From NCBI RefSeq assembly GCF_029968095.1, contig NZ_JASCIR010000007.1:62001-126000 (forward strand): 64,000 bases of DNA, read 5' to 3'. Shown here piece after piece: positions 1-9,497 of the stretch. Below the pieces are notes generated by a model, which saw nothing but the letters and a program-made list of their open reading frames with translations, had not been told where the DNA came from and did not search any database. This DNA comes from Streptomyces solicavernae. Lineage in GTDB: Bacteria; Actinomycetota; Actinomycetes; Streptomycetales; Streptomycetaceae. Made by a program: the position numbers and the translations under genes. Numbering within the stretch: the first letter of the stretch is position 1; every line of letters starts with the position of its first letter.

Positions 1-798
1 CTTGCCCGCGTCCAGCGCGCCCGGCCCCAGATCCGTACGGTCCGCGGCGGGCTGCACCGACACCAGCTTCAGGCGCTCCCCGCGGAACGTCGTCCACGCA
101 CCCGGCGCGGGCGTGCAGCCGCGCACCACCCGGTCGACCCGCATCGCGGGCGCGGACCAGTCGATCTCCGCGTCCTCGACCGTGATCTTCGGCGCGAGGG
201 TGATCCCGTCGGCGGGCTGCGGCACGGCCTTGAGGGTGCCGTCCTCGATGCCGTCCATGGTCGCCGCGAGCAGCCCCGCCCCCGCGAACGCGAGCCGAGT
301 CAGCAGGTCGCCGCTGGTGTCGGTGGCCCGTACCTGCTCGGTGACCGTGCCGTAGACCGGACCGGCGTCGAGCCCCTCCTCGATCAGGAAGGTGGAAGCA
401 CCGGTGATCTCGTCCCCCGCGAGCACCGAGTGCTGCACGGGCGCCGCGCCCCGCCAGGCGGGCAGCAGCGAGAAGTGCAGGTTGACCCAGCCCTGCGCGG
501 GCACGTCGAGCGCGACCCGCGGCAGCAGCGCCCCGTACGCGACGACCGGGCAGCAGTCGGGGCCGATCTCCCGCAGCCGCGCGAGGAAGTCCTCGTCGCG
601 CGGCTTGCGCGGCTTCAGCACCTCGATCCCGGCCTCCTCGGCGCGCTGCGCGACCGGGCTGGCGATCAGCCGCCGCCCGCGCCCTGCAGGCGCATCGGGG
701 CGGGTGACGACCGCGGCGACCTCGTGCCGGCCGGAGGCGATCAGGGCGTCCAGGGCGGGAACGGCGACCTCGGGGGTGCCTGCGAAGACCAGCTTCAT
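1..798 (-). CDS. fmt: Methionyl-tRNA formyltransferase, 3' end cut by window edge
   Basis: Transfers a formyl group from 10-formyl-tetrahydrofolate to Met-tRNAfMet in the cytoplasm, for bacterial translation initiation. The ATG at 796-798 begins [19 protein letters not shown], the usual start of the family. The hydrolase-type N-terminal domain follows, with the [16 protein letters not shown] segment and a [16 protein letters not shown] segment. The 266 visible codons cover the catalytic domain and the start of the C-terminal tRNA-binding domain; the rest lies left of the window. The gene runs away from the small plus-strand gene at 1133, leaving a 334-bp divergent region. Assignment is by family motifs and is confident; only the C-terminus cannot be checked. 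Confidence 0.95.
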   Translation of the reverse strand, partial: MKLVFAGTPEVAVPALDALIASGRHEVAAVVTRPDAPAGRGRRLIASPVAQRAEEAGIEVLKPRKPRDEDFLARLREIGPDCCPVVAYGALLPRVALDVPAQGWVNLHFSLLPAWRGAAPVQHSVLAGDEITGASTFLIEEGLDAGPVYGTVTEQVRATDTSGDLLTRLAFAGAGLLAATMDGIEDGTLKAVPQPADGITLAPKITVEDAEIDWSAPAMRVDRVVRGCTPAPGAWTTFRGERLKLVSVQPAADRTDLGPGALDAGK

Positions 799-912
799 CG
801 GTGGGCGACTGCCTCTCGGGCGGGGTACATGACGAGCGCACCAGTCTATGGGCTGCTCAAGTCCTGCCGCCCGGCGGCGACCTGGGACCTCGCGCGAAGC
901 GGCTCCCGGCGA

Positions 913-966
913 GGACTCAGGGGACTCAGGGGACTTAGGGAACTCAGGGGACTCAGGGGACTCAGG
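913..966. repeat. 9-bp tandem repeat, 6 copies
   Basis: Six consecutive copies of GGACTCAGG, two of them with one change (GGACTTAGG at 931-939, GAACTCAGG at 940-948). The array is intergenic, upstream of fmt. No hairpin or binding-site function is evident. Confidence 0.9.
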
Positions 967-1042
967 GGCGTACGCCCGGCCGCGCGCCCCGCGCATATGC
1001 GCATACGCCCCCACACCGTGACCACATCGACGGGTGGCGCGT

Positions 1043-1791
<749 letters not shown>

Positions 1792-1796
1792 CCTCC

Positions 1797-1848
1797 GCGC
1801 GAGCCCCCGTGCAGCAGTCACGCCGACGCTGCTGCAAGGGGCTCGCGC
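1797..1848. terminator. Long hairpin between convergent genes
   Basis: An 11-bp outer stem (GCGCGAGCCCC at 1797-1807 with 1838-1848) and a 7-bp inner stem (GCAGCAG at 1811-1817 with 1829-1835) are separated by a small internal loop. It lies between the plus-strand small gene and the end of priA and can serve as a bidirectional terminator. There is no U-tract, as is common in streptomycetes. Confidence 0.75.
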
Positions 1849-1857
1849 CCCCTCCGT

Positions 1858-1886
1858 GCCCCCGCCGCCCTGCACGCGGCGGGGGC
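1858..1886. terminator. Second hairpin between convergent genes
   Basis: A perfect 11-bp stem (GCCCCCGCCGC at 1858-1868 with 1876-1886) with a 7-nt loop. It is 53 bp past the priA stop on the minus strand and is the nearer terminator candidate for priA. Confidence 0.75.
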
Positions 1887-1938
1887 ATCTGCCTGCGTCA
1901 GCCGTACGAGCCGACAGCGACGCGCAGCCGTGCGCCCC

Positions 1939-4098
1939 TCACCCGATGTCCGGCGGATCCACCCGGATCCACACCGTCTCCCCCTCCCCGCGCCCCGACT
2001 TCGCGAGCCGGGCCGCCTGGGCCGACTTGAGGGCGGCGGCGAGAGCCGCGCCGGATCCGGGCGGTACGCGGATCAGGGCCCGCTCCCACTGCTCGCCGGG
2101 CGGCGGACCACCGGGACGCCGGGGTCGGCCCGCGTCCGTCACGGGCAGCGGCACCGGCCCCAACACCTCGGCGTCCGGCGGGAGTTGAGCCGTTCGCAGG
2201 AACTCCTCGACCGCCCCGAACCGCCCCGACACCGCAGCCATCCGCGACACCGGCGGAAAGCCCAACTCGGCCCGCTCGGCCAGCTCGCGCACCGCGTGCC
2301 CGGTCGGGTCCCAGCGCACCAGGGCCTGCACGGGCCGCAGCGTCGGCTCGGCCACCACGACGACCGTGCCGCCCGCCGCCTGCGGCCGTACGAGCGCGGA
2401 CGCGCCGACCCAGCGCCGCAGCGCCTCCTCGCCCGCACGCAGGTCGGGCCGGCCGAGCATGGCCCAGCCGTCGAGCAGCAGCGCCGCCGCGTAACCGCCT
2501 TCGGCGACCGGTTCGGCGCCCGGCGTCGACACGACGAGCGCGGGTGCGGCGGGCACGGTGTCGAGCACCTGGTCCCGCCCCGAGGTACGCACCGGCACCG
2601 CGGGGAAGGCCCGCCCCAGCTCCTCGGCCGTGCGCCGCGCGCCCACGATCTGCGCGCGCAGCCGGAAGCCGCCGCAGGCCGCGCAGTGCCAGTCGTTCTC
2701 GTCCCGGCCGCACCAGCCGCAGTGCAGCGGCCCGGCGTCCCGCGCCTCAAGCGGCCCCGCACAGTGCCGGCAGCGGGCCGGTTCGCGGCAGCGCTCACAG
2801 GCGAGCCGCGGTACGTACCCCCGTCTCGGCACCTGTACGAGCACCGGCCCGTGCTTGAGCCCTTCCCGCACGGCCTGCCAGGCGAGCGTGGGCAGGCGGG
2901 CGGCGCGCGCGGCCTCGTCCCGCGCCAGGTCCCCGTCCCCGACCGTACGCACCAGGGGCGCCGTGGTCCGTACCTGCTCGCGGTCCGCGGCGAGCGGCAG
3001 CGCCCAGCCGCTCTCGACCAGCTGGGCGGCCTCGACCGTGCAGCTCCAACTGCCGAGCAGGAAGCCGCACTTCTCGTGGGCGGCGCGCAGCAGCAGGACG
3101 TCCCGGGTGTGCGGCTGCGGGGCGTGCTGCTCGCTGTGGCTGCCGTCCCCGTCGTCCCAGATGGCGACCAGGCCCAGGTCCTGCACGGGCGCGAACATGG
3201 CGGCCCGGGTGCCGACGACGGCCCGCACGGACCCGCGCCGCACGGCCAGCCACTCTCGGTACCGCTTCTGAGGCCCGGCGTCGGCGGTCAGCAGGGCATG
3301 CCGTCCGGCGCCGAGCAGGGCGGTGAGGGCGGCGTCGACGCGGGCGGCGACCCGCCCGTCGGGCACGACGACCAGGGCGCCGCGCCCGGACGACAGGGTG
3401 GCGGCGACGGCACGGGCCAGCTCCTCGGCCCACTCGGGCCCGGGCAGCGCGTTCCACACGGCACGGGGCGCGTCGCCGTCGGCCAGCGCGCTCAGGAAGG
3501 CGGGCCCTGTCCCGTACCGCACCCAGCTGCCCGGCTCCGGGCGGGGCGGCGGCGGCAGCGGCTCCGGCGAGGGCTTCTGCTCGGCCTTGCCGTTGCGCGG
3601 CGGGATGGCCAGCTGCAGGACGTCGGCGAGGCTGCCCGCGTACCGATCGGCCACCGCCCGTGCGAGGCCGAGCAGCTCGGGGCTCAGCACCCGCTCGGGA
3701 GACACCACTTGGGCGAGCGCGGCGAGCGGCCCGCCGTAGTCCGACCCGGCAAGCCGCTCGACGATGAACCCGCTGATCAGCCCGCCGCCCTCACGCCTGC
3801 CCCCGTGCACACTCCCCCGCCCGGCCCCGAACCGCACCCGCACCCGCACGCCCGGCTGCGCGTCCGCGTCCAGCTCCTCGGGCACGGCGTAGTCGAAGTA
3901 CCGGTCGAGGTGCAGCACGCCCTTGTCCACCAGGACCCGCGCGACCGGCAGCTCCCCGGCGAGCGCGGCTCCCCGCCACGTCCGCGGCTTGGCCCGCGGC
4001 ACCTTGGCCTTGCGCACACTCTCCCGAATGAGCGCAAGCTGCTCAGGCACCGCGTCCCCCGCGCCACCCTGCCCCGACGACTCATCCTGGCTGCTCAC
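1939..4098 (-). CDS. priA: Primosomal protein PriA, helicase motifs degenerate
   Basis: Replication-restart protein that recognises stalled forks and loads the primosome. The GTG at 4096-4098 (VSSQDESSGQ) gives 719 aa; the reading frame is open further upstream, but into the 17-bp repeat array. The N-terminal DNA-binding part contains LHLDRYFDYAVPEELD. The zinc-binding region is intact, with pairs CERC, CRHC, CGWC and CAAC around residues 475-520. In contrast, the Walker A position reads NALPGPEWAEELARAV with no GKT, and the DEAH-box position reads IWDDGDGSH. Actinobacterial PriA proteins are known to lack the ATPase/helicase motifs, so this is a family trait, not a pseudogene. The role is then probably structural loading without unwinding. 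Downstream of metK on the same strand, but separated by a terminator and repeats. Confidence 0.93.
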   Translation of the reverse strand: MSSQDESSGQGGAGDAVPEQLALIRESVRKAKVPRAKPRTWRGAALAGELPVARVLVDKGVLHLDRYFDYAVPEELDADAQPGVRVRVRFGAGRGSVHGGRREGGGLISGFIVERLAGSDYGGPLAALAQVVSPERVLSPELLGLARAVADRYAGSLADVLQLAIPPRNGKAEQKPSPEPLPPPPRPEPGSWVRYGTGPAFLSALADGDAPRAVWNALPGPEWAEELARAVAATLSSGRGALVVVPDGRVAARVDAALTALLGAGRHALLTADAGPQKRYREWLAVRRGSVRAVVGTRAAMFAPVQDLGLVAIWDDGDGSHSEQHAPQPHTRDVLLLRAAHEKCGFLLGSWSCTVEAAQLVESGWALPLAADREQVRTTAPLVRTVGDGDLARDEAARAARLPTLAWQAVREGLKHGPVLVQVPRRGYVPRLACERCREPARCRHCAGPLEARDAGPLHCGWCGRDENDWHCAACGGFRLRAQIVGARRTAEELGRAFPAVPVRTSGRDQVLDTVPAAPALVVSTPGAEPVAEGGYAAALLLDGWAMLGRPDLRAGEEALRRWVGASALVRPQAAGGTVVVVAEPTLRPVQALVRWDPTGHAVRELAERAELGFPPVSRMAAVSGRFGAVEEFLRTAQLPPDAEVLGPVPLPVTDAGRPRRPGGPPPGEQWERALIRVPPGSGAALAAALKSAQAARLAKSGRGEGETVWIRVDPPDIG

Positions 4099-4170
4099 AG
4101 CCAAAGTCCTATCAGAACCCACTGACACCCGAACCGCCCGAGTTCTCCACGGCGACGGGATGTGACCCGC

Positions 4171-4255
4171 GAGAGGCACGAGAGAACGAGAAGCACTGGA
4201 GAACGAGAGGCACGGGAGAACGAGAGGCACGGGAGAACGAGAGGCACGGGAGAAC
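4171..4255. repeat. 17-bp tandem repeat, 5 copies
   Basis: Five 17-bp units with consensus GAGAGGCACGGGAGAAC. The last three are identical, while the first two carry one to three changes, a gradient typical of expansion from one end. The array sits between the metK terminator and the priA start, so it would lie in the priA 5' leader if transcription reads through from metK. On the minus strand the unit reads GTTCTCCCGTGCCTCTC, a polypyrimidine-biased sequence. Confidence 0.92.
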
Positions 4256-4258
4256 ACC

Positions 4259-4292
4259 GAGGCCCGGCTCCCCCGCAGGGGAACCGGGCCTC
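4259..4292 (-). terminator. metK terminator hairpin
   Basis: A 15-bp stem (4259-4273 with 4278-4292) begins 18 bp after the metK stop. The one imperfect position is a C-A mismatch on the plus strand but a U-G wobble in minus-strand RNA, so the structure works in the metK direction. Confidence 0.85.
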
Positions 4293-4310
4293 ACAGGAGC
4301 AACCGGGGAC

Positions 4311-5519
4311 CTACAGCCCCACAGCCTTGCGCAGCGCGTCCACGCGGTCCGTCTTCTCCCAGGTGAAGTCGGGCAGTGCGCGGCCGAAGTGGCCGTACGC
4401 CGCGGTCTGCGAGTAGATCGGGCGGAGCAGGTCGAGGTCGCGGATGATCGCGGCCGGGCGGAGGTCGAAGACCGCCTGGATGGCCTGCTCGATCTTCTCC
4501 ACGTCGACCGTGGCGGTGCCGAAGGTCTCCACGAAGAGGCCGACGGGCTCGGCCTTGCCGATCGCGTACGCGACCTGGACCTCGCAGCGGGCGGCGAGGC
4601 CCGCGGCGACGACGTTCTTGGCGACCCAGCGCATCGCGTACGCGGCGGAGCGGTCGACCTTGGACGGGTCCTTGCCGGAGAAGGCGCCGCCGCCGTGGCG
4701 GGCCATGCCGCCGTACGTGTCGATGATGATCTTGCGGCCGGTCAGGCCGGCGTCGCCCATCGGGCCGCCGATCTCGAAGCGGCCGGTCGGGTTGACCAGC
4801 AGGCGGTAGTCGTCGGTGTCCAGCTTGATGCCGTCCTCGACGAGCGCCTTCAGCTCGGGCTCGACGACGAACTCGCGGATGTCGGGCGCGAGCAGCGAGT
4901 CCAGGTCGATGTCGCTGGCGTGCTGCGAGGAGACGACCACGGTGTCGAGGCGGACGGCCTTGTCGCCGTCGTACTCGATGGTGACCTGGGTCTTGCCGTC
5001 CGGGCGCAGGTACGGGATGGTGCCGTTCTTGCGGACCTCGGAGAGGCGCTTGGACAGGCGGTGCGCCAGGTGGACCGGGAGCGGCATCAGCTCGGGCGTC
5101 TCGTCCGAGGCGTACCCGAACATCAGGCCCTGGTCGCCCGCGCCCTGCTTGTCCAGCTCGTCCTCATCGCCTTCGACGCGCGTCTCGTAGGCGGTGTCGA
5201 CGCCCTGCGCGATGTCGGGCGACTGGGCGCCGATGGAGACCGAGACGCCGCAGGAGGCGCCGTCGAAGCCCTTCTTGGACGAGTCGTAGCCGATCTCCAG
5301 GATCTTCTCGCGGACCAGCTGGGCGATCGGCGCGTACGCCTTGGTCGTGACCTCGCCGGCCACGTGCACCTGGCCGGTGGTGATCAACGTCTCCACGGCG
5401 ACCCGGGACGTCGGGTCCTCGCGCAGAAGCGCGTCGAGAATGGTGTCGCTGATCTGGTCAGCGATCTTGTCGGGGTGACCCTCGGTCACGGACTCCGAGG
5501 TGAACAGACGACGGGACAC
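4311..5519 (-). CDS. metK: S-adenosylmethionine synthase
   Basis: Makes S-adenosylmethionine from methionine and ATP; cytoplasmic, tetrameric and supplies methyl donors. The product is 402 aa, the usual length. Landmarks are [14 protein letters not shown] near the N-terminus (ATP-binding His and Asp), [12 protein letters not shown] around residue 135, and [19 protein letters not shown] around residue 280. The start is GTG at 5519, with AGGGAG 5 nt upstream. It lies 234 bp downstream of coaBC on the same strand and ends at its own terminator hairpin. I looked for a SAM riboswitch-like leader and saw no recognisable fold by eye. Confidence 0.98.
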   Translation of the reverse strand: MSRRLFTSESVTEGHPDKIADQISDTILDALLREDPTSRVAVETLITTGQVHVAGEVTTKAYAPIAQLVREKILEIGYDSSKKGFDGASCGVSVSIGAQSPDIAQGVDTAYETRVEGDEDELDKQGAGDQGLMFGYASDETPELMPLPVHLAHRLSKRLSEVRKNGTIPYLRPDGKTQVTIEYDGDKAVRLDTVVVSSQHASDIDLDSLLAPDIREFVVEPELKALVEDGIKLDTDDYRLLVNPTGRFEIGGPMGDAGLTGRKIIIDTYGGMARHGGGAFSGKDPSKVDRSAAYAMRWVAKNVVAAGLAARCEVQVAYAIGKAEPVGLFVETFGTATVDVEKIEQAIQAVFDLRPAAIIRDLDLLRPIYSQTAAYGHFGRALPDFTWEKTDRVDALRKAVGL

Positions 5520-5753
5520 AACGCTCCCTGGGGTTGCAGCGGCTGCTGGCTGATCATTGACGGACCTGCCGGGAGCTGCGCCCGGCGGTGGTCCGCCACC
5601 AGTTTATCGGTCACCTCCGGCCGCTGGACCACGCGTCTCGCTTTGTGGGAGTCCAGTGACCTGCGGCACTGCATTCTGCGGTACGACGATAGGTCTCCAC
5701 CAGGGGGCCTGTGCCCGAATTCCCAGGGTTTGGTCCCTCTGGTAGAGCGAACG
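5520..5753 (-). promoter_or_regulatory. metK upstream region
   Basis: The 234 bp between coaBC and metK carry no gene. It is less GC-rich than its surroundings in places (for example ACAATTCTTTCG near 5756), consistent with a metK promoter. I could not identify a convincing -35/-10 pair, so the call rests on position. Confidence 0.3.
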
Positions 5754-6989
5754 TCACAATTCTTTCGCGGCCCGGCCGAGCCGCGGGGCGACGAGATCCC
5801 AGACGGTGTCCGCGAGGGCTTCCTTGGGTCCGTGGGGTACGGGCGTCTCGCTGCCGTCGGCGCCGAGGACGACGGCTTCGTTCTCCTCGGCGCCGAAGGT
5901 CTTGCGTTCGCCGACCTCGTTGACGACGAGCAGGTCGCAGCCCTTGCGCTCCAGCTTGGCCCGGCCGTTGGCGAGGACGTCGTCGGTCTCGGCGGCGAAG
6001 CCCACGATCACCTGGTCCGCGCGCGCCCGGTCTCCGGCGATCTCGGCGAGGATGTCGGGGTTGCGGACGAGCGCGATCGGTTCGGGCTCCTGGCCGTCCT
6101 TCTTCTTGATCTTCCCGGCGGCGTACGTCGCGGGCCGGAAGTCGGCCACGGCCGCGGCCATGACCACGGCGTCGGCGTCCGGCGCGGCCTTGAGCACGGC
6201 CTCGCGCAGCTGTACGGCGGTGCCGACGTGCACGACGTCCACCCCGGCCGGGTCGGGCAGCGCCGCGTTGGCGGCGATCAGCGTGACCCGCGCACCCCTT
6301 GCGGCCGCGGTGCGGGCGAGGGCGTACCCCTGCTTGCCGGAGGAGCGGTTGCCCAAGTACCGCACGGGGTCGAGGGGTTCACGGGTGCCGCCGGCGCTGA
6401 CGACGACGTGGCGGCCGGCGAGGTCGGCCTCGGCGGCACCCCGGGCGAGGCCGTGCCTTGTCAAGACGTGGCGGCAGACCTCGTAGATCTCGCCGGGGTC
6501 GGGCAGGCGGCCCTTGCCGGTGTCGACGCCGGTGAGGCGGCCGACGGCGGGCTCGATGACGACGGCGCCACGGCGGCGCAGCGTGGCGACGTTCTCCTGC
6601 GTGGCCGGGTGTTCCCACATCTCGGTGTGCATGGCGGGCGCGAAGACGACCGGGCAGCGGGCGGTGAGCAGGGTGTTGGTGAGCAGGTCGTCGGCGAGGC
6701 CGTGGGCGGCCTTGGCGAGCATGTCCGCGGTGGCGGGGGCGACGACGACGAGGTCGGCCTGCTGCCCGATGCGGACGTGCGGGACCTCGTGGACGTCGGA
6801 CCAGACCTCGGTGGCGGCGGGGTGCCCGGAGAGCGCGGACCAGGTGGCGGCGCCGACGAAGTGCAGGGCGGACTCGGTCGGCACGACCCGTACGTCGTGG
6901 CCCGACTCGGTCAGCCGGCGCAGCAGCTCGCAGGCCTTGTACGCGGCGATGCCTCCGCTGACCCCCAGGACGACCTTCGGCTTGTCCAC
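5754..6989 (-). CDS. coaBC: Bifunctional phosphopantothenoylcysteine decarboxylase / phosphopantothenate-cysteine ligase
   Basis: Catalyses two consecutive steps of coenzyme A biosynthesis. The N-terminal CoaC flavoprotein domain starts KPKVVLGVSGGIAAYKACEL and contains VVVAPATADMLAKAAHGLAD and the substrate segment PAMHTEMWEHPA. The C-terminal CoaB domain contains GGTREPLDPVRYLGNRSSGK and ends with a Rossmann-like CTP-binding part including FAAETDD. The GTG at 6989 is preferred (411 aa) because GGGGAG precedes it by 7-8 nt; an ATG 36 nt upstream lacks a ribosome site and would extend to near the rpoZ terminator. It follows rpoZ on the same strand, after a strong hairpin. Confidence 0.96.
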   Translation of the reverse strand: MDKPKVVLGVSGGIAAYKACELLRRLTESGHDVRVVPTESALHFVGAATWSALSGHPAATEVWSDVHEVPHVRIGQQADLVVVAPATADMLAKAAHGLADDLLTNTLLTARCPVVFAPAMHTEMWEHPATQENVATLRRRGAVVIEPAVGRLTGVDTGKGRLPDPGEIYEVCRHVLTRHGLARGAAEADLAGRHVVVSAGGTREPLDPVRYLGNRSSGKQGYALARTAAARGARVTLIAANAALPDPAGVDVVHVGTAVQLREAVLKAAPDADAVVMAAAVADFRPATYAAGKIKKKDGQEPEPIALVRNPDILAEIAGDRARADQVIVGFAAETDDVLANGRAKLERKGCDLLVVNEVGERKTFGAEENEAVVLGADGSETPVPHGPKEALADTVWDLVAPRLGRAAKEL

Positions 6990-7033
6990 TGCCCACTCCC
7001 CATTCGCGATGCGGTTCGTACCCATGACACACC

Positions 7034-7064
7034 ACAGGCCCGGCAGTCGCGCTGCCGGGCCTGT
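7034..7064 (-). terminator. Hairpin downstream of rpoZ
   Basis: A perfect 13-bp stem (ACAGGCCCGGCAG at 7034-7046 with 7052-7064) and a 5-nt loop, starting 17 nt after the rpoZ stop. It separates gmk-rpoZ from coaBC, so coaBC probably has its own promoter or depends on read-through. Confidence 0.85.
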
Positions 7065-7081
7065 ACTGGAACTTCTGCGCC

Positions 7082-7354
7082 TTACTGAGCCGGGCCCTCG
7101 ATGGCCTCGGAGGTCAGCAGACCCGCGTTGATCTCACGCAGGGCGATCGAGAGCGGCTTCTCGTGGACGTGGGTGTCCACCAGCGGACCGACGTACTCAA
7201 GGAGGCCCTCGCCGAGCTGCGAGTAGTACGCGTTGATCTGGCGGGCGCGCTTGGCCGCGTAGATCACGAGGCTGTACTTCGAGTCGGTGGCCTCAAGGAG
7301 CTCGTCGATCGGCGGGTTGATGATGCCCTCGGGCGCGGTGATGGAAGAGGACAC
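7082..7354 (-). CDS. rpoZ: RNA polymerase omega subunit
   Basis: Small RNA polymerase subunit that stabilises beta-prime; in streptomycetes loss of omega is known to affect development. The product is 90 aa, with the conserved core [20 protein letters not shown] and the C-terminal [13 protein letters not shown]. The start is GTG at 7354 with a GGAAGG-type site upstream. It lies 42 bp downstream of gmk, and that gap holds an unusual set of interlocked palindromes. The gmk-rpoZ-coaBC order is common in bacteria. Confidence 0.97.
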   Translation of the reverse strand: MSSSITAPEGIINPPIDELLEATDSKYSLVIYAAKRARQINAYYSQLGEGLLEYVGPLVDTHVHEKPLSIALREINAGLLTSEAIEGPAQ

Positions 7355-7379
7355 GCTCTACCTTCCGAAGAATCGAAAA

Positions 7380-7403
7380 GATCAGACAGTGTCTGATCAG
7401 ACA
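7380..7403 (-). terminator. Interlocked palindromes between gmk and rpoZ, attenuator-like
   Basis: GATCAGACAGTGTCTGATC (7380-7398) is a perfect 9-1-9 palindrome that begins at the gmk stop codon. On the minus strand it is followed by TTTTC (7375-7379), as in an intrinsic terminator. A second palindrome, TGTCTGATCAGACA (7390-7403), shares its middle arm, so the two hairpins exclude each other. This could attenuate rpoZ expression or be a processing site. Confidence 0.55.
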
Positions 7404-7990
7404 ACGTTCATCAAGGCTAGCAGCTCGCGGGCCACGTCCTTGACGGAGGTATTGACCAGGGTCGTATCGAACTCCGACTCGGCGGCGAGCTCGACGCGCG
7501 CGGCCGTCAGCCTGCGTTCGATGACCTCGGGTGCCTCCGTGCCCCGGCCGGTGAGCCGGCGGACCAGCTCTTCCCAGCTGGGCGGGGCGAGGAAGACGAG
7601 CTGGGCCTCGGGCATCGACTCGCGGACGAGTCGGGCGCCCTGCAGGTCGATCTCCAGGAGGACGGGTTCGCCGGCTTCGAGGCGTTCGAGGACGGCGGCG
7701 CGCGGGGTGCCGTAGCGGTTTCCCGCGAACTCGGCCCATTCGAGGAGTTCGCCGTTGGCGATCAGCTTGTCCATCTCTTCGTCGGTGACGAAGAAGTACT
7801 GCACGCCGTGCTTCTCCCCGGGGCGCGGCTTGCGGGTCGTGGCGGACACCGAGAGCCAGACCTCGGGGTGTTCCTTGCGCATATGAGCGACGACCGTGCT
7901 CTTGCCGACCCCCGAGGGGCCGGAGAGCACGGTCAGTCGCGGACGTGATTCCGGGGGTACGGGGGTCGCGCCCCGGGATGTTGCAGCCAT
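7397..7990 (-). CDS. gmk: Guanylate kinase
   Basis: Phosphorylates GMP to GDP with ATP, in guanine nucleotide synthesis and (p)ppGpp precursor supply. The product is 197 aa, with P-loop [16 protein letters not shown] at residues 22-37, the GMP-binding segments [20 protein letters not shown] and [16 protein letters not shown], and the DLQGARLVR segment. The ATG at 7990 has little Shine-Dalgarno complementarity upstream; no better start precedes the P-loop. It follows the sIHF gene by 38 bp on the same strand, so the two are probably cotranscribed. Confidence 0.97.
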   Translation of the reverse strand: MAATSRGATPVPPESRPRLTVLSGPSGVGKSTVVAHMRKEHPEVWLSVSATTRKPRPGEKHGVQYFFVTDEEMDKLIANGELLEWAEFAGNRYGTPRAAVLERLEAGEPVLLEIDLQGARLVRESMPEAQLVFLAPPSWEELVRRLTGRGTEAPEVIERRLTAARVELAAESEFDTTLVNTSVKDVARELLALMNVV

Positions 7991-8028
7991 GCAGCGATTA
8001 TCCAGGTTCTCAGGACTGCCTGAGACCG

Positions 8029-8352
8029 TCAGGCAGCGGTGCTGCCGAACTCACGCTCCAGGGATGCGATCTGGTTGGTGCCGAGGCCGCGCACACGGCG
8101 GCTCTCGGAGATGCCGAGACGCTCCATGATCTGCTTGGCGCGGACCTTGCCCACGCCGGGGAGCGACTCCAGGAGGGCGGAGACCTTCATCTTGCCGATG
8201 ACGTCGTTCTCCTGGCCCTGCTTGATGACCTCGTGGAGGGAGGCGCCGGAGTGCTTGAGTCGATTCTTCACCTCGGCCCGCTCCCGGCGAGCCGCGGCGG
8301 CCTTTTCGAGCGCGGCTGCGCGCTGTTCAGGGGTAAGGGGCGGAAGAGCCAC
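8029..8352 (-). CDS. mihF: Actinobacterial integration host factor (sIHF/mIHF family)
   Basis: Nucleoid-associated DNA-binding protein; the Streptomyces member is known to influence chromosome compaction, sporulation and antibiotic production. The GTG at 8350-8352 gives 107 aa, the family length, with GAGGTG about 8 nt upstream; longer in-frame starts have no family-like sequence. The N-terminal helix is Ala/Arg-rich ([19 protein letters not shown]). The C-terminal helix-two-turn-helix domain includes [20 protein letters not shown] and the RRVRGLG segment. It is next to gmk, as in other actinobacteria. An 18-bp perfect dyad and an AT-rich patch lie upstream. Confidence 0.96.
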   Translation of the reverse strand: MALPPLTPEQRAAALEKAAAARRERAEVKNRLKHSGASLHEVIKQGQENDVIGKMKVSALLESLPGVGKVRAKQIMERLGISESRRVRGLGTNQIASLEREFGSTAA

Positions 8353-8657
8353 GCCTACGTCACCTCGGTTGTCGAACTGTCGGATACGGACCGGTGAGGA
8401 ACCTAGTCGCCCCACACCAGGGGAGCAACGAGCGTTGCTCGTGTGCTCTCGACGGAGACTAGCGGCCAGGACCGCCGGAGTCAGCGAGAACAGCGGAAAA
8501 GTCCTGGTCAGCCTCCGCTGAACTATACATTTCCGGCAATTTGCCCCGGATTTGAGGTCGGCGGCGGCCGGTACTCGCACCGAGGGCGGGCTCGTGGCGT
8601 ACGAGCCCGCCCTGCGGTGAAGATCCGCAGCCTTGTGCGCACCCTTGTCCGCAGCCG
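8353..8657 (-). promoter_or_regulatory. mihF upstream region with dyad and candidate -10
   Basis: This 305-bp gap holds the pyrF terminator (8583-8613) and the mihF control region. A perfect dyad, GAGCAACGAGCGTTGCTC, lies at 8423-8440, about 70 bp before the mihF start. TATAGT on the minus strand (8522-8527) is a plausible -10 hexamer, although no good -35 is spaced 17-18 bp upstream. No gene is apparent. Confidence 0.4.
8583..8613 (-). terminator. pyrF terminator hairpin
   Basis: A perfect 13-bp stem (AGGGCGGGCTCGT at 8583-8595 with 8601-8613) and a 5-nt loop, 44 bp downstream of the pyrF stop on the minus strand. Confidence 0.88.
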
Positions 8658-9497
8658 TTATCCGACGGCCGCGCGCACCTCGTCGGCGAAGCGCTGGGCC
8701 GCATCGTGCAGGGCGCCCGCGTCCGGTCCGTGCTTCAGCACGCCGCGGCTGACGTTCGGCACGACGTTGCGCACGGCCGCGCCGAACACCGACGGCAGGT
8801 CCGCCGGGGTCGCGCCCTGCGCCCCGATGCCGGGGGCGAGCAGCGGGCCGTTGATGGCGAGGTCGTACGAGGACAGGTCGCCGAGGGTCGCGCCGACGAC
8901 CGCGCCGAAGGAGCCGAGCGGTTCGGCGCCCGCGTTGTCCTCGGCGAGGTGGGCCAGCATGGTCGCGCCGACGTTGCGCCCGTCGGCCCGCATCGCGTGC
9001 TGGACCTCGGCGCCCTCCGGGTTGGAGGTGAGGGCGAGCACGAAGAGGCCGGCGCCGTTCTCCCGCGCGAGGTCCACGGCGGGCTTGAGGGAGCCGTAGC
9101 CGAGGTACGGGGAGACGGTCAGGGCGTCCGAGAACAGCGGGGAGTCCTTGCGCAGGAAGGTCTCCGCGTACGCCGCCATGGTGGAGCCGATGTCGCCGCG
9201 CTTGGCGTCCATGACGACCAGGCCGCCGGCCGCGCGGACGTCGGCCACGGTCCGCTCCAGGACGGCGATGCCGCGCGAGCCGAAGCGCTCGAAGAACGCC
9301 GACTGCGGCTTGAACACGGCGACGCTCCCGCCGAGCGCTTCGACGACGGTGCGGGAGAACCGCTCCAGGCCGTCGACCGAGTCGGGCAGGCCCCAGGAGT
9401 CGAGGAGCGCGGCGTGCGGGTCGATGCCGACGCAGAGCGGGCCGCGCTCGTCCATGGCGCGGCGGAGGCGGGCACCGAAGGGGTCGGGAACCGTCAT
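8658..9497 (-). CDS. pyrF: Orotidine 5'-phosphate decarboxylase
   Basis: Last step of UMP synthesis: decarboxylation of OMP. The product is 279 aa, the longer type (type 2) found in actinobacteria. It carries the catalytic signature [14 protein letters not shown] around residues 94-107, where the Asp-Lys-Asp network sits. The N-terminal [14 protein letters not shown] and the C-terminal [10 protein letters not shown] phosphate-binding loop are present. The ATG overlaps the pyrD stop by 4 nt (ATGA), so translation is coupled to pyrD. The unit ends at the hairpin at 8583-8613. Confidence 0.97.
   Translation of the reverse strand: MTVPDPFGARLRRAMDERGPLCVGIDPHAALLDSWGLPDSVDGLERFSRTVVEALGGSVAVFKPQSAFFERFGSRGIAVLERTVADVRAAGGLVVMDAKRGDIGSTMAAYAETFLRKDSPLFSDALTVSPYLGYGSLKPAVDLARENGAGLFVLALTSNPEGAEVQHAMRADGRNVGATMLAHLAEDNAGAEPLGSFGAVVGATLGDLSSYDLAINGPLLAPGIGAQGATPADLPSVFGAAVRNVVPNVSRGVLKHGPDAGALHDAAQRFADEVRAAVG

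Noticed and set aside
1939..4098. priA as a pseudogene because ATPase motifs are missing
   Set aside because: The frame is intact over 719 codons and the zinc-binding cysteines are conserved; lack of helicase motifs is the rule in actinobacterial PriA.
4311..5753. SAM-responsive riboswitch upstream of metK
   Set aside because: I looked for paired helices with a conserved junction in the 234-bp leader and found none that could be drawn convincingly. A covariance-model search would be decisive; a significant hit would reverse this.
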